This document shows positions 63,957-64,000 of a DNA stretch of 64,000 bases, piece by piece. The position numbers and the translations under genes were made by a program. The notes beneath the pieces are model-generated. The model was not told the origin of the DNA. It searched no databases and worked only from the letters and a program-made list of their open reading frames with translations. Origin of the DNA: Caulobacter sp. 602-2. GTDB taxonomy: Bacteria; Pseudomonadota; Alphaproteobacteria; Caulobacterales; Caulobacteraceae. Each line of letters begins with the position of its first letter. Position 1 is the stretch's first letter. The stretch is taken from assembly GCF_011043625.1 (NCBI RefSeq), contig NZ_JAAKGT010000002.1, forward strand, positions 720,835-784,834. Direction: 5' to 3'.

Positions 63957-64000
63957 CCGTTGCAATACGCCGCTGAGACAGCACGATTGGATACAGAACA

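Overview
The window is about 70% GC chromosomal DNA from an alphaproteobacterium, most likely a Caulobacter species close to C. crescentus/C. segnis. The strongest pointers are the cell-cycle adenine methyltransferase CcrM, whose promoter region carries a CtrA-type box and GANTC sites, split b/b' ATP synthase subunits, the cluster mutY / DUF721 / DsbA / smc, the cluster trmD-rplS next to leuCDB, a glycine-riboswitch-led gcvT-gcvH-gcvPA-gcvPB operon, and several alphaproteobacterial small proteins. I found no rRNA, tRNA, CRISPR array, insertion sequence or prophage. Gene starts with GTG or TTG, four-base start/stop overlaps (ATGA, GTGA) and probably leaderless mRNAs are common here.

Layout. 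1-2573: two coupled minus-strand genes, a flavin/NAD(P)-binding oxidoreductase and a truncated protein that may have a degenerate trypsin-like fold. 2899-10423: a MASE1 hybrid histidine kinase, a small membrane protein, a three-gene NMT1/taurine-type ABC importer, a Pro/Ala-rich secreted protein coupled to a DUF2336 protein, and a small membrane protein. 10784-19458: on the minus strand, a chemoreceptor, the leucine operon leuC-(unknown secreted)-leuD-(ABM monooxygenase)-leuB, and trmD-rplS. 19732-30027: rlmN, a DUF350 protein, an anchored serine protease, two tandem four-Cys secreted proteins, hemF, a DUF559 gene bracketed by inverted repeats, etfBA, small proteins, a cold-shock-like protein and an SLC13 permease. 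30149-41316: a HigBA-like toxin-antitoxin pair, cca, Nudix and DUF1285 genes, two GNATs, an MFS exporter, TfoX-like, SDR and DUF2855 genes, a lower-GC insert with a nuclease-like DUF6602-type gene, and a DHFR-like reductase. 41519-48019: ccrM and the glycine cleavage operon. 48152-63730: tandem PGPGW proteins, the ATP synthase Fo operon, a DUF6481 protein, a TSUP permease, smc, two DsbA-like genes, a DciA-like gene, mutY, sdaA and an M28 peptidase.

How the genes work together. Leucine biosynthesis (leuCDB), glycine and serine breakdown (gcv, sdaA) and electron transfer from flavoprotein dehydrogenases (etfBA) make up the metabolic core. RplS, TrmD, RlmN, Cca, Smc, MutY and CcrM are housekeeping genes for translation and genome maintenance. 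Four families of intergenic palindromic repeats (called A, B, C and D below) fill many of the gaps. In places they extend coding sequences (ABC ATPase tail), sit inside operons (gcvH/gcvPA) or bracket a gene (DUF559).

The best candidates for something not yet described are the oxidoreductase/protease-like pair at the left edge, the repeat-bracketed DUF559 gene, the DUF6602-like nuclease insert, the unknown exported protein inside the leucine operon, the structured leader before leuC, and a divergent gene pair whose start codons share one CATG.
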